Below, piece by piece: positions 7,684 through 15,985 of a stretch of DNA of 43,654 nucleotides. The DNA is taken from NCBI GenBank assembly GCA_030648005.1, contig JAUSIP010000016.1, positions 65,110-108,763 of the forward strand, written 5' to 3'. The notes under the pieces are model-generated. The model was not told the DNA's origin, made no database searches, and was given only the letters and a program-made list of their open reading frames with translations. The position numbers were made by a program, and so were the translations under genes. Origin of the DNA: a bacterium. GTDB lineage: Bacteria > Patescibacteriota > Minisyncoccia > Phycocordibacterales > UBA12445. Position 1 is the stretch's first letter. Each line of letters begins with the position of its first letter.

Positions 7684-7887
7684 ATGGTTAATCACATGAG
7701 ACATACCAGGGCGCATACGGCCAATAGACGGTCGCACCACGCTCTGAAGACCCCGAATTTATCAGTCTGCAGCAACTGCCAGGCTCCTCACTTGAGGCAC
7801 CGTGTTTGCCCAAATTGTGGTAATTACAAGGGTGTTAATAAGATAGATATGACCCCCAAAGTAACTAAGAAAACAGTCAAAAAATAG
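7684..7887 (+). CDS. rpmF: 50S ribosomal protein L32 (bL32), zinc-ribbon form
   Basis: 67 aa. The N-terminal basic segment (MRHTRAHTANRRSHHAL) and the zinc ribbon CSNC...CPNCGNYKG match L32; both CxxC pairs are present, so this is the zinc-binding form. The frame is open upstream to 7417, but the ATG at 7684 matches the usual L32 N-terminus and coincides with the predicted transcription start. The C-terminus has a Lys-rich tail. It heads the plus-strand run rpmF, nusB-Nudix, rnc, pyrH. L32 followed by rnc is a common bacterial arrangement; here the NusB fusion lies between them. Confidence 0.95.
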   Translation: MVNHMRHTRAHTANRRSHHALKTPNLSVCSNCQAPHLRHRVCPNCGNYKGVNKIDMTPKVTKKTVKK

Positions 7888-7945
7888 TGTAAGCAAGTAT
7901 CTAAGTATAAGGTTTAGTGAGCTCGGGAATTTGATAAAAAAACAT

Positions 7946-8848
7946 ATGGCCAATAGACATTTATCGCGAAGTATTGTCCTTCAAACACTCTTCGAGTGGG
8001 ACTTTAACGGTAGAGATAATTCTAAACTGAAGGAGGTAATGCTTCGCGACATCGCGGAGTTCGCCCCCGGTCTTACTGATTTCTCCTTTATAGAAGGTTT
8101 ATTGGAAGTCATAATAAATAAACAAGAGATACTCGACGGCATTATAGTTAAGTCGGCCCCGGAGTGGCCACTAGACAGAATCTCACCAATCGATCGCAAT
8201 GTACTTAGAATAGGACTCTCGGAGCTTCTTTTTGGCGAGAAGAAAGAGGTACCTTCACGAGTTGCTATAAATGAAGCTATTGAACTTGCTAAATCTTTCG
8301 GTGGTGAGAATAGCGGCAAGTTTGTGAACGGTGTGCTTGGTACAGTCTACAAAGAGATGGGTGAACCGGAAGGAGAGCAACCTGCACCAAAGAGAAAGGG
8401 TAAAGAACCGATCGATATAACCAAGCTACCCATTGAGAAGCTCTGCGGAGCGGTGGTTTATGCCAGAGAGGGTAACAAAATATATCTGGCGCTCGTCCAT
8501 GATGTATTCGGATTTTGGACCCTAACAAAGGGTGGGGTCGAGGCGGACGAACAAGAAGAGACGGGGACAGCTAATGGTATTAAGGATGAAATTGGATTAG
8601 ATGCTAAGATTGGACAGAATCTAGGGAAGAACGAGTACATAGCTTCAGATCCACAGAAGGGCAAGATCAGAAAACAGGTATCATACTTCATTGCGGAGGC
8701 AAATAAAGAAGAACTTAAACTTAAATCAAGCGGGGGGCTTAATGACGCAAGATGGTTTGAGGCTGACGACGTCGTTGATTTGAAAATATATGATGATATT
8801 GTACCGATAATTACAAAGGCTATCGGCATAATCGCGCAAGGGAAATAA
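7946..8848 (+). CDS. nusB: NusB antitermination factor fused to a degenerate Nudix domain
   Basis: 300 aa from the ATG at 7946 (an in-frame TTG at 7931 is less likely). Residues 1 to about 135 are NusB: helical, starting NRHLSRSIVLQTLFEWDF and containing PLDRISPIDRNVLRIGLSELL and RVAINEAIELAKSFGGENSGKFVNGVLGTV-type sequence. After a charged linker, residues from about 165 form a Nudix fold (CGAVVYAREG, FGFWTLTKGG). The Nudix box spacing G-x5-E-x7 is kept, but its core reads NGIKDEIGL where REUxEExGU is expected, so the Arg-Glu pair is lost. NusB acts with NusE on rRNA transcription; the Nudix part may be non-catalytic, perhaps a nucleotide sensor (inference). rnc starts 1 nt after the stop. 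Confidence 0.93.
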   Translation: MANRHLSRSIVLQTLFEWDFNGRDNSKLKEVMLRDIAEFAPGLTDFSFIEGLLEVIINKQEILDGIIVKSAPEWPLDRISPIDRNVLRIGLSELLFGEKKEVPSRVAINEAIELAKSFGGENSGKFVNGVLGTVYKEMGEPEGEQPAPKRKGKEPIDITKLPIEKLCGAVVYAREGNKIYLALVHDVFGFWTLTKGGVEADEQEETGTANGIKDEIGLDAKIGQNLGKNEYIASDPQKGKIRKQVSYFIAEANKEELKLKSSGGLNDARWFEADDVVDLKIYDDIVPIITKAIGIIAQGK

Positions 8849-8849
8849 A

Positions 8850-9542
8850 ATGGACCTTTCACAATTTGAGAAAAAGTTAAATATTAAATTCAAAGACAAA
8901 GACCTGCTCCAACAGGCCTTTGTTCATCGTTCATATATTAACGAGAACAAGAAATTCCGGCTTTCCCATAACGAGCGTTTAGAATTTCTGGGTGATGCAG
9001 TACTAGAGCTTATTGTAACTCTGCATTTATATAAAAAATATCCAGCAAGTGCCGAGGGAGAGCTTACAAGCTACCGATCGGCGTTGGTCAATGCTATCAC
9101 TCTCTCAAAAATAGCAGGGGATATGGGGATGAATGAATTCTTGCTCTTATCTAAAGGTGAAGCTAAAGACACAGGTAGAGCCCGCACTATAATACTAGCC
9201 AACACATTCGAAGCTTTTGTGGGGGCGCTTTACCTTGATCAGGATTATGATGAAACTAAGAAATTTATTACTAAAAATTTAATGGAGAAAGTCGAGGAGG
9301 AGATAGTAACTAAGAACTTATGGCGCGATGCCAAGAGTCTGCTTCAGGAGAAGGCGCAGGAAGTGCTTAACATTACTCCCGCATACAAGCTGATTTCCGA
9401 TACGGGCCCGGATCATAATAAAATGTTTACGATCGGGCTATACTTCAACGATAAATTGATCAGTGAAGGAAAGGGGCATGCTAAGCAAGAAGCTGAACAG
9501 GAAGCCGCCAAGAAGGCGCTGGAGATATATAAGTGGTCTTAA
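8850..9542 (+). CDS. rnc: Ribonuclease III
   Basis: 230 aa. Cleaves double-stranded RNA in rRNA and mRNA processing. The signature NERLEFLGD (residues 41-49) contains catalytic Glu45 and Asp49. The second site reads ANTFEAFVGALYLD, with the metal-binding Glu kept and Asn where many members have Asp. The dsRNA-binding domain spans about 155-228 and ends GHAKQEAEQEAAKKALE. Start is 1 nt after the nusB stop with a weak AAGGG upstream, so it is cotranscribed. Together with nusB this makes a stable-RNA processing unit. Confidence 0.97.
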   Translation: MDLSQFEKKLNIKFKDKDLLQQAFVHRSYINENKKFRLSHNERLEFLGDAVLELIVTLHLYKKYPASAEGELTSYRSALVNAITLSKIAGDMGMNEFLLLSKGEAKDTGRARTIILANTFEAFVGALYLDQDYDETKKFITKNLMEKVEEEIVTKNLWRDAKSLLQEKAQEVLNITPAYKLISDTGPDHNKMFTIGLYFNDKLISEGKGHAKQEAEQEAAKKALEIYKWS

Positions 9543-9549
9543 TTTAAAT

Positions 9550-10242
9550 ATGATATTAGTTATAAAACTATCAGGTGAAGGACTTGCTGAGGGGCAAGAT
9601 AAATACGGCCACAATAAACTTCATATGATATCAGACCAGGTCAAGACACTCTTGGGTCATGGTCATCAGATAGGTATAGTTGTAGGAGGAGGAAATATTT
9701 TTAGAGGTAAAGATCTGTCCGGCAACCTTGGTGTCGAGAGGGCTACCGCAGACTATGTAGGAATGCTTGCTACTATCCAGAATGCCTTAGTTCTACGGGA
9801 CTACTTCGAATCTAGAGAGATAGAATCGCGTGTCATGACGTCTATAGCCATGCCACAGATCTGCGAGCAATTCATACTCAAAAGAGCCAAGAGGCATTTG
9901 GAGAAGGGGAGGGTTATAATCTTCGCCGCCGGACTAGGAGCGCCTTACTTCACAACAGACACCTGTGCCGTACAGCGCGCACTAGAGATTGGTGCAGAGA
10001 TACTCATAATGGCCAAGAACGGGATTGACGGGGTTTATACCGGTGATCCCAAACACGATAAAAAAGCTGAGTTCATAAAAGAGATCAGCTGTACGGAGGT
10101 ACTTGAGAGGGGGCTCAATGTTGCAGATGCCGCAGCGATAGGATTGGCCAAGGAGAATAAACTCAATATAAAAGTTGTGGCGGTCGAAGATATGAGTAAG
10201 GCACTGGATCTCAAGACCGGCTCAACGGTTTCGCCAAATTAA
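9550..10242 (+). CDS. pyrH: UMP kinase (uridylate kinase)
   Basis: 230 aa from the ATG at 9550; the frame is open further back inside rnc, but MILVIKLSGE is the family N-terminus. Phosphorylates UMP to UDP with ATP. Motifs: KLSGE (phosphate binding), GGGNIFRG, ADYVGMLATIQNAL, and the C-terminal MAKNGIDGVYTGDP nucleotide-binding stretch of the amino-acid-kinase fold. Starts 7 nt after rnc without a Shine-Dalgarno. The usual partners rpsB, tsf and frr are not adjacent. Confidence 0.95.
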   Translation: MILVIKLSGEGLAEGQDKYGHNKLHMISDQVKTLLGHGHQIGIVVGGGNIFRGKDLSGNLGVERATADYVGMLATIQNALVLRDYFESREIESRVMTSIAMPQICEQFILKRAKRHLEKGRVIIFAAGLGAPYFTTDTCAVQRALEIGAEILIMAKNGIDGVYTGDPKHDKKAEFIKEISCTEVLERGLNVADAAAIGLAKENKLNIKVVAVEDMSKALDLKTGSTVSPN

Positions 10243-10246
10243 AAAC

Positions 10247-10825
10247 ATGCCGGATAAAAAGATAATCATTGGTGTGACGGGCACGCATGCATCAGGAAAG
10301 GATACGGTGGCGGAACATATTTGTAAAAAATATAATTTAAAAAGCTACTCAACTTCTGACGAAGTCAGGTATGAAGCGACAAGTATTGGGGTAGATCACT
10401 CCAGGGCCAGTATGTTCAAATTAGCAAATAAAATAAGAGGGGAGTTCGGCCCCGGCGAACTGGCCATGCGAGCACTCGCCCGGATAAATAGGGATGAGAT
10501 AGTAGCATTAGTGACCGGCATACGAAACATAGGAGAGATCGAGTATCTCAAAAAACACGCCAATTTCCACCTTATATCCGTAGATGGCCCAATCGAAGTG
10601 CGCTATGAGAGAGCGCACAAAAGAATGCGTGCGGGGGAGCAGATGAAAACTTTCGAAGAATTCCGCGAAGGTGAGGAGAAGGAGATGAATCAGAGTGATC
10701 TCGGACAACAACTCATACCATGCATGCGTGCTGCAGACTACTTCATCGTGAATGATGGTAGCCTTGAGGAGCTAGAGCAGAGGACTGATGAAGTTATTAA
10801 GGCAATCCTACCCACATTAGGCTAG
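10247..10825 (+). CDS. P-loop nucleotide kinase (dephospho-CoA kinase/adenylate kinase-like)
   Basis: 192 aa. The N-terminal P-loop GVTGTHASGKDT and the LID-like region (about 120-150, RYERAHKRMRAGEQ) fit the small NMP/dephospho-CoA kinase superfamily; the C-terminus has the typical late strand ADYFIVNDGSLEELEQ seen in those proteins. The exact substrate is not readable. It starts 4 nt after the pyrH stop, so it is part of the same unit, which would suit a nucleotide kinase. It converges on the small membrane gene at 10885; no strong terminator is visible in the 59-bp gap. Confidence 0.85.
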   Translation: MPDKKIIIGVTGTHASGKDTVAEHICKKYNLKSYSTSDEVRYEATSIGVDHSRASMFKLANKIRGEFGPGELAMRALARINRDEIVALVTGIRNIGEIEYLKKHANFHLISVDGPIEVRYERAHKRMRAGEQMKTFEEFREGEEKEMNQSDLGQQLIPCMRAADYFIVNDGSLEELEQRTDEVIKAILPTLG

Positions 10826-10884
10826 AGGGTAGGGGCCATCTTTCTTAATTTATACTATGTCGCACAATATATCTTTCCAGACTA

Positions 10885-11127
10885 CTATTGTATTAGACTC
10901 AGAATAAGGTGCAGGCTATCTACAACCGCCACCTTAAAGTAATTATTCCAGAAATTCACTGCCATATCCCAAAGGAAAGTAATATTACTGTGGTTAAGAT
11001 CAGAATTCCAAAGGTCGCTGATATGTAAGTTGCTAAGATCTATGCGGAAATAACTTAGCAGAAGCAAACTCACGATGATCAGAAGTATCATCTGAATAAA
11101 ACCTCTGTTTACTTTGTTCTCATTCAC
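10885..11127 (-). CDS. Small single-span membrane protein
   Basis: 80 aa, no family recognised. One strong hydrophobic helix at about residues 11-27 (IQMILLIIVSLLLLSYF) follows a short basic N-terminus. The rest is amphipathic, rich in Asn, Trp and His, with a final hydrophobic stretch. It is the last gene of the long wall/condensation unit, 14 bp after the M23 peptidase gene, so it may be an accessory to that enzyme or to division (inference). Confidence 0.65.
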   Translation of the reverse strand: MNENKVNRGFIQMILLIIVSLLLLSYFRIDLSNLHISDLWNSDLNHSNITFLWDMAVNFWNNYFKVAVVDSLHLILSLIQ

Positions 11128-11141
11128 CTGCTCTTATTATA

Positions 11142-12407
11142 CTATAGATACGAAAGCGGGTCGAGATACCCATTAAATGGCCCTAATGGGATGGTATAGG
11201 TGCCACATCCCTTAACCTTACTCTTTAACTGCCCTATTTTGACCGCCTGCGTGGCCGCTACTGTGAAGTGCAGGTGTGGGCCGGTCGCATAGCCAGTGTT
11301 ACCGGTATAGCCGATTATCTCCCCAGCATTGACCGATTGACCCGACGAAACCTTAACTAAAGACATATGGCCGTATATTGTAGCTAAGCCATTATTGTGA
11401 TCTATCATGACCCACTTGCCATATGATGCGTGATAACAGACTGAATCAGTATCTCCAGTGCCAACAACAACACCCTTACTTGATGCCTTAAGTGGAGTAC
11501 CAATAGACACGCCGAGATCTATGCCGTTATGGCCTTTGCCATTATATATCGCTTGAGTTTTAGAAAATTCTGTCAGACCGAAATATTGTGTTATGCGAAC
11601 ATTGTCTAATGGCCAGGATAATATCTTAAGTCCTATACCAGGCAGACTGCTCGGATCTATTGCAATCCGTAGATCAGATTCAAATTGCGAAAGTTCGCTC
11701 TCTACCGCCCGCTTCCTGGCCTCAGTATCGGCCAGAAGTTTGCGGTAGTTGACTTCTTTATTATTTGTGTCCTTAATTAGTTGGTTCTTCAACTTGATAT
11801 TCTGTTCTGCAATCTTCTTCTGATCAGAAAGCTGACTATTTAAAGAGACGAACTTCTTCCTCTCCCCTTCAAGATCTCTCTTATCAGCCTCAAGCCCCCT
11901 CTTTACAGCCTCAAGATTTTTTATATGTCCGATGGTCTTTGACTGAATATCTTCCAGAACAGATACCTGATTCCACATCACGGAGAAACTTTCACTCGAC
12001 AGCAGTCTTTCCGGCAAAGAGGCGGAATCAATATCGTTTATAATCTTCAGTGAGTCGCCGATGGCATTTTGCCCACCGCTAATTCGCGTATTCTTATCTG
12101 TAATGTCAGCTTCGAGTTTAGTAATATTGAGTTCGGCCAAATTAATCTTCTTCCCAGTTACCTTAATATCCGCCTCTAACTTTTTCTTGATCACGTCAAT
12201 CTGTTTGAGTTCTGTATTCAGTGTCTGCTTCTCCCCTGTTGTTTTTTGAATACTTTTATCAAGCTCTGCGATCTCACGCTCCAAATCCCTGATCTCCCCG
12301 CCCTTATCTGCAATCTTAGATTTAAGCTCATCTATTGAGGCTGAAAGTGCCTCATTTGCGGGCAATAACGCAAAGCAGAATAAAACTATTATAAGTTTTT
12401 TTATCAT
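11142..12407 (-). CDS. Secreted M23 (LytM-type) peptidase with N-terminal coiled coil
   Basis: 421 aa. A signal peptide or anchor (residues 1-22, IIVLFCFALLPANEALS) precedes a long Leu/Lys/Glu heptad coiled coil (about 25-245), then an M23 domain (about 285-400). Zinc ligands are all visible: HNGIDLG (His, Asp), YGHMS and GPHLHFTV (HxH). The layout matches EnvC-type division factors, although EnvC itself is degenerate, so this one is probably catalytic and cuts peptidoglycan peptide cross-links outside the membrane. Its ATG overlaps the gltX stop by 1 nt. Confidence 0.93.
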   Translation of the reverse strand: MIKKLIIVLFCFALLPANEALSASIDELKSKIADKGGEIRDLEREIAELDKSIQKTTGEKQTLNTELKQIDVIKKKLEADIKVTGKKINLAELNITKLEADITDKNTRISGGQNAIGDSLKIINDIDSASLPERLLSSESFSVMWNQVSVLEDIQSKTIGHIKNLEAVKRGLEADKRDLEGERKKFVSLNSQLSDQKKIAEQNIKLKNQLIKDTNNKEVNYRKLLADTEARKRAVESELSQFESDLRIAIDPSSLPGIGLKILSWPLDNVRITQYFGLTEFSKTQAIYNGKGHNGIDLGVSIGTPLKASSKGVVVGTGDTDSVCYHASYGKWVMIDHNNGLATIYGHMSLVKVSSGQSVNAGEIIGYTGNTGYATGPHLHFTVAATQAVKIGQLKSKVKGCGTYTIPLGPFNGYLDPLSYL

Positions 12408-13729
12408 TAAAGATCTTTGGCGTAGTTTAGCCTTTTGATCGTCTCATCCTTGCCTAACACCTCCGCAAGCGTGAACGGATCTGGTGACTTCTCCTTGCCT
12501 GACAAAGCAAACCGCATCGGCCACAACACATTGCCTCTTCCCTTCTCAGTGGCAAAAGCCCAAACAGCTTCTTTGATAATCGGTGCAGTAAAATTATTCT
12601 CGTTCAAACCCTCAATAATATTTATGAGTGCTGGTAAAAATTCCTGTGTCTTAAGCATCTCTTTTGTATATTTGGGAGTACTAAAATAATATGCCAAATC
12701 ACCATTCGCAACCATCTCTCTGATCATGCCAAAGTTGGTAATATGATCGATTAAGGTAGGAACAAGTTTCTGAAGTCTATCTTCGTTGTAATCGGGCAAA
12801 TTTCTTAGGTCTTCAGACAGGTAATCGCGAATTATAGAAAATTTCTGCGGAGCGGAGAGTTGCCTTATATGCTCTTTATTGATCCATTCCAACTTCTCTG
12901 GATTAAATATCGCTCCAGGCTTCTGTAAACGTTCTAAAGAGAAGGCTTGCACCAACTCTGCAAGTGTGAAGATCTCCTGCTCCGTTCCTGGATTCCACCC
13001 AAGAAGCGCCATGAAATTCATAAGCCCCCCAGGAAGATACCCCTCATCACGATATTCCAGAGCCGGTCGAACTATTGGATCACGCTTAGAGAGCTTTGCT
13101 CGCTCCTCATTTAAGATGATCGAAGCGTGGGCATAGATCGGTCTTGGCGCACCCAATGCCTCCTGTATTAGAAGCTGTCTTGGAGTGTTTGACACATGCT
13201 CCTGTCCTCGGATGATGTGTGTTACACCCATTAAAAAGTCATCGACAACTACAGTGAAGTGGTAGAGCGGACTTTCTAGACTCCTGGCAATCACGAAGTC
13301 TCCAAGTTCGGTTGTGTCAAACTCTATTCTGCCCAAAACGGCATCTTCGAAAGATACTTTACCATTAGGGTTACGGAATCGTATCACTTCAGCCCTCTCC
13401 CCTTCTTCTTTTGGAGTCTCCTTAGAAACATAAGCTTTATCCTCAACGAGCAGTTGTTCCAGATATTTTTTATATATCTCTGTACGTTCTGACTGACGGT
13501 AAAAAGCGTCATATTCCAAACCGAGCCACGTAAAAAGTTCCAGGAAATAATCTTCATACTCTTTCTTAGATCTAGCCGGATCAGTATCTTCAGATCTCAA
13601 AATAAAAGTGCCATTATTTTTACGAGCATATAGATAGTTATAGAGCGCAGTACGGACTCCACCAACGTGAAACTTGCCTGTCGGCGACGGCGCAAATCTG
13701 GTTATAACTTTTTTATTTTCACTATTCAT
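12407..13729 (-). CDS. gltX: Glutamyl-tRNA synthetase
   Basis: 440 aa. Class I: RFAPSPTGKFHVGG carries the HIGH-type motif at 21-24, and AKLSKRD (212-216) is the KMSKS loop. It is about 30 aa shorter than E. coli GluRS, and the zinc-finger Cys residues are absent from the 98-125 region. Because gatB is also in the window, it may be non-discriminating and charge tRNA-Gln with Glu (inference). It overlaps murG by 8 bp and the peptidase by 1 bp, so it is embedded in the cell-wall unit. Confidence 0.96.
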   Translation of the reverse strand: MNSENKKVITRFAPSPTGKFHVGGVRTALYNYLYARKNNGTFILRSEDTDPARSKKEYEDYFLELFTWLGLEYDAFYRQSERTEIYKKYLEQLLVEDKAYVSKETPKEEGERAEVIRFRNPNGKVSFEDAVLGRIEFDTTELGDFVIARSLESPLYHFTVVVDDFLMGVTHIIRGQEHVSNTPRQLLIQEALGAPRPIYAHASIILNEERAKLSKRDPIVRPALEYRDEGYLPGGLMNFMALLGWNPGTEQEIFTLAELVQAFSLERLQKPGAIFNPEKLEWINKEHIRQLSAPQKFSIIRDYLSEDLRNLPDYNEDRLQKLVPTLIDHITNFGMIREMVANGDLAYYFSTPKYTKEMLKTQEFLPALINIIEGLNENNFTAPIIKEAVWAFATEKGRGNVLWPMRFALSGKEKSPDPFTLAEVLGKDETIKRLNYAKDL

Positions 13730-14846
13730 GTTCTAGTCCGACAGCAATTAACTCCTTAGCGATTTTATAAGAGGCGTCCTTAGGCGAGAAGTTCATGGCT
13801 TTCTGCCTCATATCTTGAAGTATTTCCGGGGAAGACATCATCCTGTTGATCTCTGACATAAGAAGAGTTCCGGCCAGATTCTTCTCCTCTATCACTATTC
13901 CGGCACCGCTTCGGGCATAAGCGAAGGCGTTACTTCTCTGATCATGGCTTATCTCTTCCGGTATAGGAATTATAATACAGGGAACTCCCCAAGCTGCAAG
14001 TTCAAATATAGTCGATCCGGCGCGAGATATAGCGAGATTTGTAACTCCGCCAACCATTCGGAGAGCTGTTTCGTTCAGATAAGCAAAAGGTTTGTATCTT
14101 TTAGCGAACTCACTTCCCTCCAAAACTAGAGCGCCCCTTCTTTTACTCTCGATAAAATTATTTTTGCCTGTCTGATGTACGATCTGATACTTCTTAACTA
14201 AAGACGGAAGGATGTCTATAATTACATCATTTAAATTTAATGCTCCCTGCGAACCCCCGGTAATGAAGATTATTGGCACATCTCTCTCGAGCTCAAGAAA
14301 TTCATGCGCCCCGCGTGTTATAGGTGAGAGTATCTCTTTACGAAGTGGATTGCCCGTAAACGCAACTTTGCCCTCCGGAAAATATTTGGCAGCCTCAGGA
14401 TAGGAGACGGCGATCTTCTTTGCAAATTTCGAAGCCCAAAGATTAGCACGGCCAGGATGCGAATCTGACTCATGAATTATGACCGGTATTCCAAGTAATC
14501 GCGCCGCAAACAGCGTCGGGAAGCTGGCATATCCGCCTTTACCGAACACTACATCAGGGTAGATAGCGTATAGCTGGCCAATCGCGCTTATTGTGCCGAC
14601 AGCCGTCTTAAAAAGATCAACAATATTTCGTAGAGAGAAATATCTTCTCCATTTACCAGCGCTGACTTGCTTAAAAGTTATACCGTTCTCAAAAAGAAGC
14701 CTCTTGTCATAGGGATCGTTAGACATGAAATATAGTTCTATACCAACCAACTTCTCCACCTCTGCAATCTCTCGGATCGCCTGGACGATAGCTATAATCG
14801 GATAGAAATGTCCCCCTGTCCCACCGCCGGTGAATAATATTTTCAT
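13722..14846 (-). CDS. murG: UDP-GlcNAc:undecaprenyl-PP-MurNAc-pentapeptide GlcNAc transferase
   Basis: 374 aa. Makes lipid II from lipid I at the inner membrane face. The N-terminal FTGGGTGGHFYPI (residues 4-16) and mid-protein GGSQGALNLND are the two Gly-rich nucleotide-sugar loops of GT28; HESDSHPGRAN is the acceptor-side loop, where the family usually has HEQN. It lies 6 bp after ftsW and overlaps gltX. Confidence 0.96.
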   Translation of the reverse strand: MKILFTGGGTGGHFYPIIAIVQAIREIAEVEKLVGIELYFMSNDPYDKRLLFENGITFKQVSAGKWRRYFSLRNIVDLFKTAVGTISAIGQLYAIYPDVVFGKGGYASFPTLFAARLLGIPVIIHESDSHPGRANLWASKFAKKIAVSYPEAAKYFPEGKVAFTGNPLRKEILSPITRGAHEFLELERDVPIIFITGGSQGALNLNDVIIDILPSLVKKYQIVHQTGKNNFIESKRRGALVLEGSEFAKRYKPFAYLNETALRMVGGVTNLAISRAGSTIFELAAWGVPCIIIPIPEEISHDQRSNAFAYARSGAGIVIEEKNLAGTLLMSEINRMMSSPEILQDMRQKAMNFSPKDASYKIAKELIAVGLEHE

Positions 14847-14852
14847 AATTTT

Positions 14853-15950
14853 TTATTTAGTGAATTTAGAGATATTCAATATAAGCCCAACTTCGATGAG
14901 AGAAAAGAGGAGAGCTGTGCCTCCGTGGCTCACAAAAAGCAGAGGAACGCCGGTTAAGGGCACAATACCCAGCATCGCGGCAATATTAATGAAAGATTGT
15001 GCCGATATAAGTATAACAATTCCAAGCGATAATAGTCTACTAAATTGATCCGGAGATCTTGCGCTAATGCGAAATCCTCTTAAGGTAAAAGCTAGAAACA
15101 ACAAGACCAGTATGGTACTGCCGATAAATCCGAACTCCTCGGCCGCAACAGCGAAAATGGCATCTCCAAGCGGTTCAGGTAAGAAATTAAACTTCTGGAT
15201 CGACTGGCCAAACCCACGGCCAAAAGTCTGTCCAGACCCTATAGCTATCAACGCCTGTCGAATCTGATAGCCAGCACCTAGAGGATCAGCTTGAGGATCC
15301 AGAAAGGTTGTCACCCGGGCCAACGCATACGGCTTTACAGCAATAAGTATCAAGATTCCTATTGTTGCCGATAAGATCAAGAGCATCAAATGCTTCCATC
15401 TTCCACCAGCAACAAAGAACATCGATATCCCGGCCAACAAGATGCACAGGAGTGTTCCTGTATCCGGCTGGGAAAGAAGTATGATAGAAGGAATCGCAAG
15501 AATTAACATTGCCGGTAAGAAGCCCCGGTTGAAATCAGTTATCGCCTCCTTACGTGTTGAGAGCCATGAGGCAAAATAGATGACAAATCCTAGTTTTAAA
15601 AATTCCGAAGGCTGAAAAGAGATGAATCCTAAGTCGATCCATCTTTTAGCTCCGAGAGTGTTGATGCCAATCTTCGGTACAAACACAAGAAGAGTAGTAA
15701 CAATAGATAATAAGAAAATATGAGGAGCCCACTTCTGCCAATCTCTATAATATATTCCGGACATTATATAAAGCGCGGCCATGCCGAATATTAGACCAAA
15801 AACTACCTGCTTTATGACAATGGTCAGATAATTAGAAACCCCTTCCTCGAAGATACCGAGTGATGCGGATGCAAAGATAAAAAGTCCGCCGAATACCAAA
15901 ATCAGCACAATAGCAAAAAACAGCTTGTCGTAATTATTTCTGGCACTCAT
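14853..15950 (-). CDS. ftsW: SEDS-family peptidoglycan polymerase FtsW
   Basis: 365 aa with about ten membrane helices. The SEDS hallmark INTLGAKRWIDLG...FQPSEFLKL is present, as is the QPDTGT segment. Polymerises glycan strands from lipid II at the division site. Called FtsW rather than RodA because it lies between the mraY side and murG, the usual ftsW slot. 35 bp after the ATP-grasp gene. Its partner transpeptidase is not in the window. Confidence 0.92.
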   Translation of the reverse strand: MSARNNYDKLFFAIVLILVFGGLFIFASASLGIFEEGVSNYLTIVIKQVVFGLIFGMAALYIMSGIYYRDWQKWAPHIFLLSIVTTLLVFVPKIGINTLGAKRWIDLGFISFQPSEFLKLGFVIYFASWLSTRKEAITDFNRGFLPAMLILAIPSIILLSQPDTGTLLCILLAGISMFFVAGGRWKHLMLLILSATIGILILIAVKPYALARVTTFLDPQADPLGAGYQIRQALIAIGSGQTFGRGFGQSIQKFNFLPEPLGDAIFAVAAEEFGFIGSTILVLLFLAFTLRGFRISARSPDQFSRLLSLGIVILISAQSFINIAAMLGIVPLTGVPLLFVSHGGTALLFSLIEVGLILNISKFTK

Positions 15951-15985
15951 CTACCATCAAATAATACCACACAATATTTTAAAAA

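Noticed and set aside
10826..10884. Terminator between the P-loop kinase and the small membrane gene
   Set aside because: No stable stem with a T-run on either strand could be drawn.
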